This document shows, piece by piece, positions 1 through 8,526 of a stretch of 32,116 nt of DNA; position 1 is the first letter of the stretch; every line of letters starts with the position of its first letter. A model generated the notes under the pieces. The model was not told where the DNA came from, made no database searches, and saw only the letters and a list, made by a program, of their open reading frames with translations. Origin of the DNA: an uncultured Bacteroides sp. Its GTDB lineage: Bacteria > Bacteroidota > Bacteroidia > Bacteroidales > Bacteroidaceae. The position numbers and the translations under genes were made by a program. The stretch is taken from positions 1-32,116 of the forward strand of contig UQPQ01000031.1 of NCBI GenBank assembly GCA_900542985.1, in the 5' to 3' direction.

Positions 1-16
1 ACTCATAAATCTACCC

Positions 17-283
17 TTAATCGTGTATTGGATGATAGTTGCGGATTTTAGGATATAAAATAAGGTCCGGATGGATATTGGCTACAGAATTGACGGCTTC
101 TGTCAGATTGGGCCAGAAATCGAACACACCTGTACGGTTGAGAAGACCTAAAGCCAGACCAATGGCAAACAGGCCTACTGTATAAGGGATACGACTGTGT
201 TTAAGCAGAGACTTGAGTAAGGCTCCGATTACTAACCCGCCAATGGTGAGCAGGAGTGGAATAAGGAAAGAAACGTCTTCCAT
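17..283 (-). pseudogene. Na+/H+ antiporter (CPA1-like), 5' fragment
   Basis: The 88-residue frame begins with two hydrophobic segments (about residues 5-25 and 36-48) and a stretch ending HPDLILY. This is typical of the first helices of bacterial cation:proton antiporters of the NhaP/CPA1 type, which normally run to 400 residues or more. After HPDLILY the family continues with a hydrophobic segment beginning roughly LFLPILIFDAAYE. Here the reading instead turns into PKIRNYHPIHD and a stop, and no other frame in bases 1-50 restores antiporter sequence. The gene therefore looks truncated or joined to foreign sequence at about base 50. A full-length gene is excluded by the stop; an assembly or rearrangement junction at the window edge is possible. 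No close downstream partner is visible on the minus strand. Confidence 0.6.
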
Positions 284-568
284 AGTTGTTCTGTTTGGAA
301 TTTATACTAACTAATTTAATTTCAGTTTCGCAAGCACCACTTACAGGTGGTATGTAAACGGGTTGACAGGGGGTGAGTAATCGGTCAAGTAGACTCGTAG
401 CATCATACATCATGTGTGAAGCCTTGTGAACTTGTCGGCCGAAACCTTGTCAAGCAGGGCAATGGGTTTGTGAAAACTTCAATGATTTAAAATTAACAAA
501 AAAGATTGAATTATGTTTGAATTTGTGCCTAAAATTAATGGAAGAGTCTTGGCCTATACGAATCATTG
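284..568. other. Intergenic region without a recognisable gene
   Basis: This lies between the start of the antiporter fragment and the long hairpin after menE. Both flanking genes read leftwards, so it must hold the antiporter promoter and 5' leader. I see no convincing TAnnTTTG box. There is a short 5-bp hairpin (ACCAC/GTGGT) around 337-351 and an AT-rich stretch at 485-540. No open frame here looks like a protein. Confidence 0.4.
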
Positions 569-658
569 CCAGTCCTTTCTGATAAGGATTACAGTTTCTC
601 CTTGAAAGTACTCTACTTTTTTCGGGGAAAAACTGTACTCCTTATCAGAAAGGACTGG
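569..658. repeat. 90-base near-perfect inverted repeat (long hairpin)
   Basis: The arms at 569-597 and 630-658 are 29 bases each and pair with a single mismatch (position 590 opposite 637). The 32-base centre partly pairs as well: GAAAGTA at 604-610 faces TACTTTTTTC at 614-623, so almost the whole segment can fold back on itself. It starts 19 bases after the menE stop codon on the minus strand. It could be the end structure of the men transcript, but the outer arm is not followed by a clear U-run. A MITE-like remnant is the other reading. No transposase or target duplication was seen. Confidence 0.75.
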
Positions 659-676
659 TAGAGGAGCAGGTTGTAG

Positions 677-1807
677 CTAACCCGGAATCTGGGTTGATGA
701 GGCTATTTTGCGGGCTGTAGCACGGTCGGGTTTTCCGCTTCCCGTCAAGGGAAGTTGGGGCAGGCAGATAATCTGCTTGGGTCTCCAGTAGGGAGGTAAT
801 TGCCGGAAGGCTTCGTGCAGGTTTTCTTCTGTCACTGGATTTTCTGATTGTACCAGAAGAACGATGCGCTCGCCAAACTTGCTGTCGGGGGCAGCCGTGA
901 TTTGAAATGCGAAAGGCAGCAAAGGCTTCAGCCGGGCTTCTACCTGCTCAATTTGGACTTTTACTCCACCTGTATTGATGGTATTGTCTTTTCGGCCTAA
1001 AATACGGAACTGTCCCTGCGGGTTGAACTCCACAATGTCGTTGGTCACGAGCCGGATGGGGCTGACCAGAGGAGCATCGATAATCAGTGTCTGGTCTGCA
1101 GACAGTGTGAGAGATACATTCGAAAAGGGAGTGTACCATTCGGATGCTTCTGGACCATTGAGACGGCGCAAGGCTATGTGCGACAAGGTTTCGGTCATGC
1201 CGTATGTGCTCCATATTGCGTGCGGAAAGGAGTGCAGTTGTTTTCCCAGTTCCTCGTCGACAGCTCCACCACCGATGATAAGATGCCGGATACGAGACAG
1301 TTTTTCTGCTTCTTCGGGCACTTGCAGCGAGTTGAATACCTGCATGGGAATCATGGCCGAGAAGACCGGAGTCTGCGAGAGCGACTGCATAGGATGTCCG
1401 CAGGGAGCAACGGGGATAAGATTCAGTCCTCCTACCAAAGCACGGACGACAACCATCTTTCCTGCAATGTACTGCAGAGGCATGCAGAGCATGGCAGTAT
1501 CTTCTTCCCGGAGGTGAAGAAACGAAAGCGTAAGCATGGCACTGTTCATCATGCGCTGCTTTTCTACCCGGAGTTGTTTGGGAGTTCCGGTAGAGCCGGA
1601 AGTATGTACCTGAAGGGTGTCGGAACCGTCGAACCATTCGGCAAGGAAGTCGGCTATCTGGACATGAAAGCTGTCTGCTCCGTATTCCTGGCGAAAATGG
1701 TTTTGCAAGCGGCTTGGCATCCCGTCGGACGGAGTGGCATCGGTACAAGTGTATCGCACTCCGTCGATGGTTATGCTTTGCCGGGAAATATCTGTGTGGA
1801 AATTCAT
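677..1807 (-). CDS. menE: o-Succinylbenzoate-CoA ligase (MenE)
   Basis: This enzyme activates o-succinylbenzoate with ATP and CoA to give OSB-CoA in menaquinone synthesis, in the cytoplasm. Motifs of the ANL adenylating superfamily are present: the P-loop TSGSTGTPK at residues 69-77, STYGMTE (A5), the hinge motif GRKDNTINTGG (A8) and, near the end, GSGKPDR with the likely catalytic lysine K359. At 376 residues it is shorter than E. coli MenE (about 450), mainly at the N-terminus, which seems usual for Bacteroidales. The open frame extends much further upstream, but that part lies inside menC. The start chosen is the ATG at 1807, which overlaps the menC stop as ATGA and implies translational coupling. 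An in-frame ATG at 1819 is the alternative. It is the last gene of the operon. Confidence 0.93.
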   Translation of the reverse strand: MNFHTDISRQSITIDGVRYTCTDATPSDGMPSRLQNHFRQEYGADSFHVQIADFLAEWFDGSDTLQVHTSGSTGTPKQLRVEKQRMMNSAMLTLSFLHLREEDTAMLCMPLQYIAGKMVVVRALVGGLNLIPVAPCGHPMQSLSQTPVFSAMIPMQVFNSLQVPEEAEKLSRIRHLIIGGGAVDEELGKQLHSFPHAIWSTYGMTETLSHIALRRLNGPEASEWYTPFSNVSLTLSADQTLIIDAPLVSPIRLVTNDIVEFNPQGQFRILGRKDNTINTGGVKVQIEQVEARLKPLLPFAFQITAAPDSKFGERIVLLVQSENPVTEENLHEAFRQLPPYWRPKQIICLPQLPLTGSGKPDRATARKIASSTQIPG

Positions 1808-2859
1808 TGTTGTAACCATTGTTTTAAGTCGGGTTCTGCTTCTTCCGGATGATACCAAAGGCAGTCTCCCTGGATGTGCAGCGGATAGTCTACATTGTCT
1901 GTAAAGAGAAGTCCGGTACCCAATCCTTGCGGCAGTGAGGGTTGTAAGGTAGCACACCATTGGGCAATGGCATTGAGTCCGATGTTCGACTCCAGTGCCG
2001 AAGTCACCCACGAACCGATACCGCGTTCGGCAGCCAGTGCAATCCATTCCTGAGAACCTTGAATACCTCCGTGAAGCGAGGGTTTCAGAATGATGTATTG
2101 TGGGCGGATGGTATCCAGCAATTCTATCTTGCGTTCTCTTTCGTTTATACCAATCAGTTCCTCGTCGAGCGCAATGGGGAATGGAGTGGTGGCACAAAGC
2201 TGTTTCATGGCTTGCCATTGTCCGGCACGGATAGGCTGTTCGATAGAATGCAACTGGAATTCATTCAGCTGCTCCAGCTTTCGGGGAGCATCTTCCGGAG
2301 AAAAAGCTCCGTTGGCATCTACACGCAGCTCAATCTGTTCGGGAGAAAAATGCTTGCGGATGTGTGAAAGAAGTTCCAGCTCCCGTTCAAAGTCGATGGC
2401 TCCGATTTTAAGTTTGATGCATCGGAATCCGGCTTTCATCTTTTCTTCAATCCGCTGGTACATCTCGTCGAAGTTGCCCATCCAGATCAGTCCGTTGATG
2501 GGGATTCCCTGTCGGCCTTCGGAGAAAGGAGTGGCCCATAACTGCAGACTTCCTGCATGAAGATGTTGCAAGGCTGTTTCCAGACCAAAAAGCATGGACG
2601 GATAAGGGCGCAGCGCTTCGTAGTCGATGCATCCGTTACGCTCTACCTCACGGCAGTGGGCCTGCAGGATTTCTTCGTATTCCGGAAGGTCATCGCAACT
2701 GAGAGCCGGGAGAGGAGCACATTCGCCTACTCCATATCGTCCGCTGACAGTGTCTGTCAGCAACAGATACCATACACGGCGGGTTGTATAGATACCGCGC
2801 GAAGTGCCTGCCGGCTGTTTGAAATGCAGGGTGCGCGGAATGATTTGCAATTGATACAT
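1804..2859 (-). CDS. menC: o-Succinylbenzoate synthase (MenC)
   Basis: This enolase-superfamily enzyme dehydrates SHCHC to o-succinylbenzoate. All the expected active-site positions can be read in the 351-residue protein: the KxK pair K149/K151 (CIKLKIG), metal ligands D181 (LRVDANGAF), E207 (SIEQPI) and D232 (IALDEELIG), and the second-side lysine K259 (IILKPS). Length is normal for the family. It overlaps menE by four bases and is preceded by a 71-base gap after menB that contains a hairpin. The start at 2859 gives the expected family N-terminus. I found no strong ribosome-binding site. Confidence 0.95.
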   Translation of the reverse strand: MYQLQIIPRTLHFKQPAGTSRGIYTTRRVWYLLLTDTVSGRYGVGECAPLPALSCDDLPEYEEILQAHCREVERNGCIDYEALRPYPSMLFGLETALQHLHAGSLQLWATPFSEGRQGIPINGLIWMGNFDEMYQRIEEKMKAGFRCIKLKIGAIDFERELELLSHIRKHFSPEQIELRVDANGAFSPEDAPRKLEQLNEFQLHSIEQPIRAGQWQAMKQLCATTPFPIALDEELIGINERERKIELLDTIRPQYIILKPSLHGGIQGSQEWIALAAERGIGSWVTSALESNIGLNAIAQWCATLQPSLPQGLGTGLLFTDNVDYPLHIQGDCLWYHPEEAEPDLKQWLQQ

Positions 2860-2876
2860 GGGCGTAATTATATTTT

Positions 2877-2920
2877 CGGCACTTGAACGGACTGATAAAA
2901 ATCGGTCTGCTCAAGTGCCG
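2877..2920 (-). other. Intercistronic hairpin between menB and menC
   Basis: Arms 2877-2894 and 2903-2920 are complementary at 15 of 18 positions, and some of the others form G-U pairs in RNA. The loop is 8 bases. It lies in the only sizeable gap of the operon. No U-run follows it on the minus strand, so it is not a standard terminator. It may protect the menB end of a processed mRNA or reduce read-through into menC/menE. Confidence 0.6.
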
Positions 2921-2930
2921 GATCAGTAAA

Positions 2931-3755
2931 TTAGGGGAATTTAGGATATTTGCTCCAGTCGGGCTTGCGTTTTTCGAGGAACGCTTTTCCACCTTCCTGA
3001 GCTTCTTCTGTCATGTAATACAGCATGGTGGCATCGCCGGCCAGTTCCTGTATTCCGGCCTGTCCGTCCAGTTCAGCATTCAGACCGGCTTTAATCATAC
3101 GCAGTGCGAGCGGACTGTGCTGCATCATGGTTTCTGCCCATTCTACCACTTCGTCTTCCAGCTGGTCGAAAGGAACTACCTTGTTTACCAGTCCCATGTC
3201 GAGTGCTTCCTGTGCAGAATACTGACGGCAGAGGAACCAGATTTCGCGTGCCTTTTTCTGTCCTACGATACGAGCCAGATAAGAAGAACCGAAACCTGCA
3301 TCGAAACTACCTACACGCGGTCCGGTCTGACCGAAGATGGCATTTTCGGAAGCAATAGTCAGGTCGCACACCACATGCAATACGTGTCCGCCACCAATGG
3401 CGTATCCGTTTACCATGGCAATAACCGGTTTCGGGATAGAGCGGATTTGTTTCTGTACATCCAGCACATTCAGGCGAGGTACACCGTCGGTTCCTACATA
3501 ACCTCCGTGTCCTTTTACGTGCATGTCGCCACCGGAACAGAAGGCTTTGTCGCCGGCTCCGGTCAGTACCACTACATTGATGTCCTGACACTCGCGGCAG
3601 TAGTACAGCGCATCGCTGATTTCAGTCGTAGTAGTTGGAGTGAACGCATTGCGGTAGCGGGGACGATTGATGGTAATCTTGGCTATGCCATTATAAAACT
3701 CGAAAAGAATATCCTGGTATTCTTTGATAGTTTTCCATTCTCTTTGTTGTGACAT
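2931..3755 (-). CDS. menB: 1,4-Dihydroxy-2-naphthoyl-CoA synthase (MenB)
   Basis: This crotonase-fold enzyme closes the second ring of OSB-CoA to give DHNA-CoA. The 274-residue protein has the oxyanion-hole segments AFCSGGD and GYAIGGGH, the block [20 protein letters not shown], and the family ending YPKFP. In the literature, MenB proteins with glycine in QTG (as in E. coli) are bicarbonate dependent, while those with aspartate (QTD, as in M. tuberculosis) are not. This one has QTG, so bicarbonate dependence is inferred. It starts 13 bases after the menD stop, which fits co-transcription. It is among the most conserved proteins in the window and the call is secure. Confidence 0.97.
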   Translation of the reverse strand: MSQQREWKTIKEYQDILFEFYNGIAKITINRPRYRNAFTPTTTTEISDALYYCRECQDINVVVLTGAGDKAFCSGGDMHVKGHGGYVGTDGVPRLNVLDVQKQIRSIPKPVIAMVNGYAIGGGHVLHVVCDLTIASENAIFGQTGPRVGSFDAGFGSSYLARIVGQKKAREIWFLCRQYSAQEALDMGLVNKVVPFDQLEDEVVEWAETMMQHSPLALRMIKAGLNAELDGQAGIQELAGDATMLYYMTEEAQEGGKAFLEKRKPDWSKYPKFP

Positions 3756-3768
3756 ATGTATCGGTTTT

Positions 3769-5439
3769 TTATGATTCTTTTTTCAGATTATGATAATATT
3801 CCTTCAGCATCTCAATGTCCAGATTCTTGTCTGTAAATACTTCCAGAAGCATCGGACGGTTGGTGACAGAGGCTTGGGTAAAGACGGTTACAGCTGCATT
3901 CAGTTCTTCGCTGTTGTGGGCGGAAAGGTATTCGAATCCCCGGTCTTCTGCCCAGGCTTTTGCTGTGGCACAGTGAGTGGCTGTTACGAAGCGGCGGGCA
4001 TTCTCATGCAGTTCCAGTCCCGGAAGCGCATGGAAGATTTCCCCTCCCTCGTTGTTCAGCAAGAGGATGCGTATATTGGCTCCGTAGTTGGAATTCCATA
4101 GCGCATTCATGTCGTAGAAGAAACTCAGGTCGCCGATGAACAGATAGTTCAGTTTGTCGGAAGCCGTGGCATATCCCAATGCAGTAGAAAGTGAACCTTC
4201 TATACCGTTGGTGCCTCGGTTGGACAGAATTTCCACGTTGGCCGGAATATCGAACAGTTGTGCATAGCGCACTACAGAACTGTTGGCAAGATGCAGGCTA
4301 CAGGGAGCCGGCAGGTTTTTGATGACTGCACCGATGGCGCTCATTTCCGAATAATCGAACTGTGCCTGTGGAATGGCCTTGGAAAGTGCTTCCCACTGGC
4401 GCGGATATTCTGGTGTGCGATTTTCCATCATGGGAGCAATCTTTTCGAGGAACTCGAACGGATCCATTTCGATGACGGTGGTCAGTGAACCATAGAGGTC
4501 GACCACTTCGCCGTCGGGAGCAATGTGCCAATGTTCTACCGGCGGATGACGGCGCAGGAACTTCTTCAACCGTTTGGAGATGATGTGTCCTCCGTAGGTA
4601 ATAAGCAATTCCGGACGCATTTTCTGCTGTGTCTCAAAGTTCATGGAGCAAAGCAGCGGTTCGATGTTGCGGATAGGTACTCCCGGCACAGTCTGGTTAC
4701 TGATGTTTTCCGTAAACCAGGCAAAATGCTTGTACAACATCTTGGTATATCGTTTGTCGAACAGATAAATCAGATTCATTTGTCCTACTACTGCCATGCG
4801 TCGCTGATAGCGGTTCAGACGGTCTATCAGTGGCTGGTAGTCTTTATCGTATACACTCAGTCCCTGATAGCGGGTAATGACTCTTACCTCCGGCAGTTCC
4901 GTAACCGGAAGCTTGAAGAAAGGTTCGCTGATGGGCACATTGATATGTACCGGTCCTTTTCCGTGATGGTTCAGTTCCAGCAGTGCTTCATTAATCAGAC
5001 GGTTGCAGTACCATTCGCTCTCTTCGCTATCCACTTCGGGCAGGTCGACCGACTTCTTGACCAACGAACCGAATACCCCGGGTTGAGGCAAGGTCTGTCC
5101 GTCCATTTGTCCGATCCATGCCGCAGGTCGGTCGGCTGAGATAACGACCAAAGGTACCTGCTGATAAAACGCTTCTGCTACCGCAGGGTGAAGATTGAGC
5201 AATGCAGTTCCCGAAGTACAGCATACGGCAGCCGGAGTTCCCCCGTGCAAAGCCAGTCCCAGTGCAAAGAATCCGGCACTTCGCTCGTCGGTCATCGGAT
5301 AGCAGGTAAAGTCCGGTATATTGGCCAGTGTCTGTACGATAGGAATGTTACGGCTACCCGGGCAAAGCACGATTTTACGGATACCGTGCGCTTTCAGCAA
5401 AGCTGCCAGTTGAAGGATACTTTTTTTATCTGTATACAT
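3769..5439 (-). CDS. menD: SEPHCHC synthase (MenD)
   Basis: This thiamine-diphosphate enzyme adds 2-oxoglutarate to isochorismate, the first committed step of menaquinone synthesis. The 556-residue protein opens with [14 protein letters not shown] and the segment [14 protein letters not shown], whose E52 corresponds to the glutamate that activates thiamine diphosphate. Near the C-terminus [13 protein letters not shown] and [11 protein letters not shown] form the cofactor and metal-binding site. Length matches the family (E. coli 556). It lies 19 bases after menF and 13 bases before menB. A menH gene, often found between menD and menB, is absent here. Confidence 0.96.
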   Translation of the reverse strand: MYTDKKSILQLAALLKAHGIRKIVLCPGSRNIPIVQTLANIPDFTCYPMTDERSAGFFALGLALHGGTPAAVCCTSGTALLNLHPAVAEAFYQQVPLVVISADRPAAWIGQMDGQTLPQPGVFGSLVKKSVDLPEVDSEESEWYCNRLINEALLELNHHGKGPVHINVPISEPFFKLPVTELPEVRVITRYQGLSVYDKDYQPLIDRLNRYQRRMAVVGQMNLIYLFDKRYTKMLYKHFAWFTENISNQTVPGVPIRNIEPLLCSMNFETQQKMRPELLITYGGHIISKRLKKFLRRHPPVEHWHIAPDGEVVDLYGSLTTVIEMDPFEFLEKIAPMMENRTPEYPRQWEALSKAIPQAQFDYSEMSAIGAVIKNLPAPCSLHLANSSVVRYAQLFDIPANVEILSNRGTNGIEGSLSTALGYATASDKLNYLFIGDLSFFYDMNALWNSNYGANIRILLLNNEGGEIFHALPGLELHENARRFVTATHCATAKAWAEDRGFEYLSAHNSEELNAAVTVFTQASVTNRPMLLEVFTDKNLDIEMLKEYYHNLKKES

Positions 5440-5458
5440 AAGAACAGTAATTTCAGGG

Positions 5459-6580
5459 TTATAAAATATGACGCATGGTATTCATCTTCTGTTGTGTTTC
5501 CTCCCATTCGGAGTCGGCAACAGATGAGGGGAGGATACCTCCTCCGGCATAGAATGTAATCTGTTTGTCTTCTATCTTCATGCAACGCAGATTGACATAC
5601 AGGGTTGTATGGCCTTCAGGCTCGAGCCATCCGATGATGCCGGAATAATAGCTGCGGTCGTAATGTTCGTTTTCCAAAATAAAATCGTAGGCGGGTTGTT
5701 TGGGAAGTCCGCATACAGCCGGAGTGGGATGCAAGGTCTTAAGCAAATCACCCAGATGACCGGTTTCTTTCAGGCTGAAATGGAAATCGGTCTTCAGGTG
5801 TACTACATGTCCTGCACGTGCTGTATAAGGTCCTTTTTCGGTAACCTGAGAGCCGAACTGCTTGACACACTTCCGGATATATTCACTTACAAAAGCCTGT
5901 TCTTCCTGATTTTTCGTACTCCATTCAGTAGGAATACTTTCTCCCTGCATAGGCATAGTACCGGCTAATGATACCGTATGCCACAGTTTCTCTTGTCCGC
6001 TAAGAATGATTTCGGGAGTACTTCCAATCCATGTACCTGTCTGTGGGGTATGGCAGAGTGAAATCATCATACGCGGATAACTGTTGCAGGCACGTACAAA
6101 AGCAGCAAGAGGAGAGAATCCTTCGGGAACAGGCTGTGTACAATGGCGTGACAGCACCAGTTTTTTGAAAGTCTTTTGCTGCAACGGAGCAATGAACCGT
6201 GCAAAGGCTTCTTCGTAATGCTGTTTGTTTTCTTCCGGTGTATCCATGCAAATGTCGGAATCCGTTCCGTTTTGTATCGCTACATCAGAAGTTTGTGGAA
6301 ATATATGGCACACCTCTTGGATAATCTGTTCCCATTCGTGTGCCACGATATCCGGTCGGATCAGGACAATCGGATGGCTCTCTGTCCGATGAAAAGGAGC
6401 CAGCACAAATCCTTTCTTCCCGTTGAGTTCACTTAAGTCATCAAACGCTTCTGCTTCTCCCTCTTTCTGGAGTACAAGAATCGGTTCATCTGTCCAGGGA
6501 AGGCGGTATAGTGCAAAACTTGTCGCACTTTGTGCAAGCCGGTCGAACAGTTTCTGAATATGAGATTCGGGTAAAATCAT
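5459..6580 (-). CDS. menF: Isochorismate synthase (MenF/EntC family)
   Basis: This enzyme converts chorismate to isochorismate with Mg2+. Chorismate-binding family signatures are visible in the 373-residue protein: [19 protein letters not shown], the block [35 protein letters not shown], and the C-terminal [20 protein letters not shown]. Family context argues against a siderophore EntC, since all neighbours are men genes. The ATG at 6580 overlaps the menI stop as ATGA, so the two are probably translated together. Length is normal for the short forms of this family. Confidence 0.93.
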   Translation of the reverse strand: MILPESHIQKLFDRLAQSATSFALYRLPWTDEPILVLQKEGEAEAFDDLSELNGKKGFVLAPFHRTESHPIVLIRPDIVAHEWEQIIQEVCHIFPQTSDVAIQNGTDSDICMDTPEENKQHYEEAFARFIAPLQQKTFKKLVLSRHCTQPVPEGFSPLAAFVRACNSYPRMMISLCHTPQTGTWIGSTPEIILSGQEKLWHTVSLAGTMPMQGESIPTEWSTKNQEEQAFVSEYIRKCVKQFGSQVTEKGPYTARAGHVVHLKTDFHFSLKETGHLGDLLKTLHPTPAVCGLPKQPAYDFILENEHYDRSYYSGIIGWLEPEGHTTLYVNLRCMKIEDKQITFYAGGGILPSSVADSEWEETQQKMNTMRHIL

Positions 6581-6996
6581 AATCGCTTCTTTACAATTTG
6601 ATTGACAATACGGGCAGTGGATACCAATCTTCCTTCAGGGTCGGTTATATCCACATTCCAGATATGAGAGGTACGTCCCCGGTGAATCAGGCGTCCTGTG
6701 GCCTCTACATAACTGCCTGTACGGACCATTCTTACATGATTGGCACTGACCTGTATACCGCATGGCATCTGGTCGGGACTGCAGAGAGGTACCGAACCAT
6801 GTCCAGCTACAATCTCGGCAAGTGCCAGTGAGGCGCCGCCATTCAGAATACCGAAAGGCTGGCAGGTACGTGCATCAACCGGCATGGTTGCTTTTACATA
6901 TCCTTCTTGTACAGTCTGGAATTTAATTCCCAGATGAGCACCCATTGAGTCCGACAGATCAGGAAGTTTGTAAGTGGTTTCTAAGTCTGTTGGCAT
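6577..6996 (-). CDS. menI: Hotdog-fold thioesterase, probable DHNA-CoA thioesterase (MenI)
   Basis: This is a 139-residue PaaI-type hotdog thioesterase. The signature segment is PFGILNGGASLALAEIVAG, with the glycine-rich helix start and the likely catalytic glutamate in LAEI, followed by a substrate-facing strand GIQVSANHVRM. Being the first gene of the men operon, and translationally coupled to menF, points to hydrolysis of DHNA-CoA to 1,4-dihydroxy-2-naphthoate. That role is inferred from context, since PaaI relatives elsewhere act on other acyl-CoAs. The start at 6996 lies 28 bases downstream of a good -7 box. Confidence 0.85.
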   Translation of the reverse strand: MPTDLETTYKLPDLSDSMGAHLGIKFQTVQEGYVKATMPVDARTCQPFGILNGGASLALAEIVAGHGSVPLCSPDQMPCGIQVSANHVRMVRTGSYVEATGRLIHRGRTSHIWNVDITDPEGRLVSTARIVNQIVKKRL

Positions 6997-7023
6997 AGTT
7001 GTCTATTCTTTAGTTTATTTATG

Positions 7024-7031
7024 CAAAGGTA
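7024..7031 (-). promoter_or_regulatory. Probable men operon promoter (-7 box)
   Basis: The minus strand reads TACCTTTG, a full match to the Bacteroides TAnnTTTG consensus. It is 28 bases before the menI ATG. No clear TTTG -33 element is visible at 19-21 bases upstream. It shares the 137-bp divergent region with the MATE gene. Confidence 0.6.
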
Positions 7032-7098
7032 CACAATTCGCGGAAGAAAGAAAATATATAAATTACCAAATGTTAATCTTTAAGTCTTCCCTTTGCCG

Positions 7099-7106
7099 TA
7101 TCTTCG
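7099..7106 (+). promoter_or_regulatory. Possible MATE gene promoter (-7 box)
   Basis: TATCTTCG matches TAnnTTTG at all but one defined position and lies 27 bases before the ATG. The -33 region is weak. Confidence 0.4.
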
Positions 7107-7133
7107 CAGCCGCAAAACAGAAAATAAAGAGCT

Positions 7134-8489
7134 ATGAAAATGAAAGATGAAATTGATTTTGGAACAATGGAAGTATCGACACTTTTCCGGAAGTTGCTGA
7201 TACCTACTGTACTGGGGATGATATTTTCGGCTATCTTCATCATCACAGATGGAATTTTTGTAGGAAAAGGAATCGGCAGTGATGCACTGGCAGCAGTCAA
7301 CATTACGGCTCCTTTGTTTCTTGTCAATACCGGTATTGGTCTGATGTTTGGTATCGGTGCATCGGTAGTGGCCTCCATTCATTTGTCGCACGGTAAGGTA
7401 AAGGTTGCGCGCATCAATGTGACACAGGCTGTAGTTGTATCCTCTTTATTGGTGATTGCTTATATATTATTTATATTGCTGAATGCAGAGAAAGTAGCTC
7501 TCTGGTTAGGAAGTTCGCCGCGTCTTCTCCCTCTGGCCATAGAATATATGCATTGGTTTGTACCCTTTCTGGCATTCAGTACCTTGCTGAGTTCTGGAAT
7601 GTTCTTCCTGCGTCTGGACGGTTCACCCAACTATGCCATGGTGTGTAATGTGATTCCTGCGCTGATTAATATCGGGCTGGACTATTATTTTATCTTTGAA
7701 TTGGGGTGGGGGATGTTTGGAGCAGCCCTGGCAACCAGCTTGGGGTACATTGTCGGTGCGCTGATGATTCTGGTTTATCTGTTTCAGCCTCGTCATGAAC
7801 TTCATTTCTGCAAGATAAAATGGAGTATGAAAAGCCTCAGACTCACCATTCGAAACGTAGGGTATATGTGTCGTCTGGGCGCTTCCAGTTTTTTATGCGA
7901 AGCAGCCATTGCTACGATGATGTTTGCCGGAAACTATGTATTCATCCGTTATTTGGGCGAAGATGGAGTCGCTGCATACAGCATAGCCTGTTACTTTTTC
8001 CCTATCGTATTTATGGTATACAATGCTGTCGCACAATCGGCACAGCCCATTCTCAGTTATAATTACGGAGTAGGCCATCGTGACAGAGTACGGGCTGCTT
8101 TCCGTCTGGCACTGATTACAGTCGTCTCCTGCGGACTGCTGGTCTTTATACTGACTCTTTTGTTCGCACACCCTATTACGGAAATGTTTATTTCCTCCGA
8201 ATATCCCGCTCATCATATAGCAGCCGAAGGTCTCCCTCTGTTTGCTTCCGGTTTTGTATTCTTTGGAATCAACATTGTGTCCATCGGTTATTTTCAGAGT
8301 GTGGAGCGCGACCGTCCGGCAATGGCTGTTACCTTGCTGAGAGGGTTTGTGCTGGTGCTGATTTGCTTTGCAGTTCTTCCTCTATGTTGGGGAGTACCCG
8401 GTATCTGGCTGGCGGTTCCGGTATCGGAGTTACTGACTTTTCTGTTTGTCCTGACAATTTATTGCCGGGGTATACAGAAAACTCACTGA
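7134..8489 (+). CDS. MATE family efflux transporter
   Basis: This 451-residue integral membrane protein has about 12 hydrophobic segments in two halves, as in the MATE family of Na+- or H+-driven multidrug exporters. Family-like stretches include LLIPTVLGMIFSAIFIITDG near the N-terminus, the FVGKGIGSDALAAVNIT region, and YNAVAQSAQPILSYNYG in the second half (around residues 299-315). It is transcribed away from the men operon from a short divergent region. The Crp/Fnr-type regulator begins 37 bases after its stop. The substrate cannot be told from sequence. The start at 7134 is followed by a second in-frame ATG two codons later, which is equally possible. Confidence 0.92.
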   Translation: MKMKDEIDFGTMEVSTLFRKLLIPTVLGMIFSAIFIITDGIFVGKGIGSDALAAVNITAPLFLVNTGIGLMFGIGASVVASIHLSHGKVKVARINVTQAVVVSSLLVIAYILFILLNAEKVALWLGSSPRLLPLAIEYMHWFVPFLAFSTLLSSGMFFLRLDGSPNYAMVCNVIPALINIGLDYYFIFELGWGMFGAALATSLGYIVGALMILVYLFQPRHELHFCKIKWSMKSLRLTIRNVGYMCRLGASSFLCEAAIATMMFAGNYVFIRYLGEDGVAAYSIACYFFPIVFMVYNAVAQSAQPILSYNYGVGHRDRVRAAFRLALITVVSCGLLVFILTLLFAHPITEMFISSEYPAHHIAAEGLPLFASGFVFFGINIVSIGYFQSVERDRPAMAVTLLRGFVLVLICFAVLPLCWGVPGIWLAVPVSELLTFLFVLTIYCRGIQKTH

Positions 8490-8496
8490 ATAAGGC

Positions 8497-8504
8497 TATT
8501 TTTG
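8497..8504 (+). promoter_or_regulatory. Possible promoter of the Crp/Fnr-type gene (-7 box)
   Basis: TATTTTTG is a full TAnnTTTG match lying in the short gap after the MATE gene, 22 bases before the regulator ATG. No -33 element is evident, and read-through from the MATE gene is also likely. Confidence 0.4.
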
Positions 8505-8526
8505 TTCCGAATAAAGTAGGAAAGCA

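Noticed and set aside
569..658. Invertible promoter (phase-variable switch)
   Set aside because: The arms are long enough, but the 32-base centre holds no -33/-7 pair with workable spacing, and no invertase gene is near.
975..1852. Long plus-strand frames opposite menE
   Set aside because: They are shadows of the GC-richer men genes. They show no domain pattern, and the opposite-strand genes have clear catalytic motifs.
1808..2218. Upstream extension of the menE frame to 2218
   Set aside because: It lies wholly inside menC in another frame and has no family similarity. The ATGA overlap at 1804-1807 gives the expected N-terminus.
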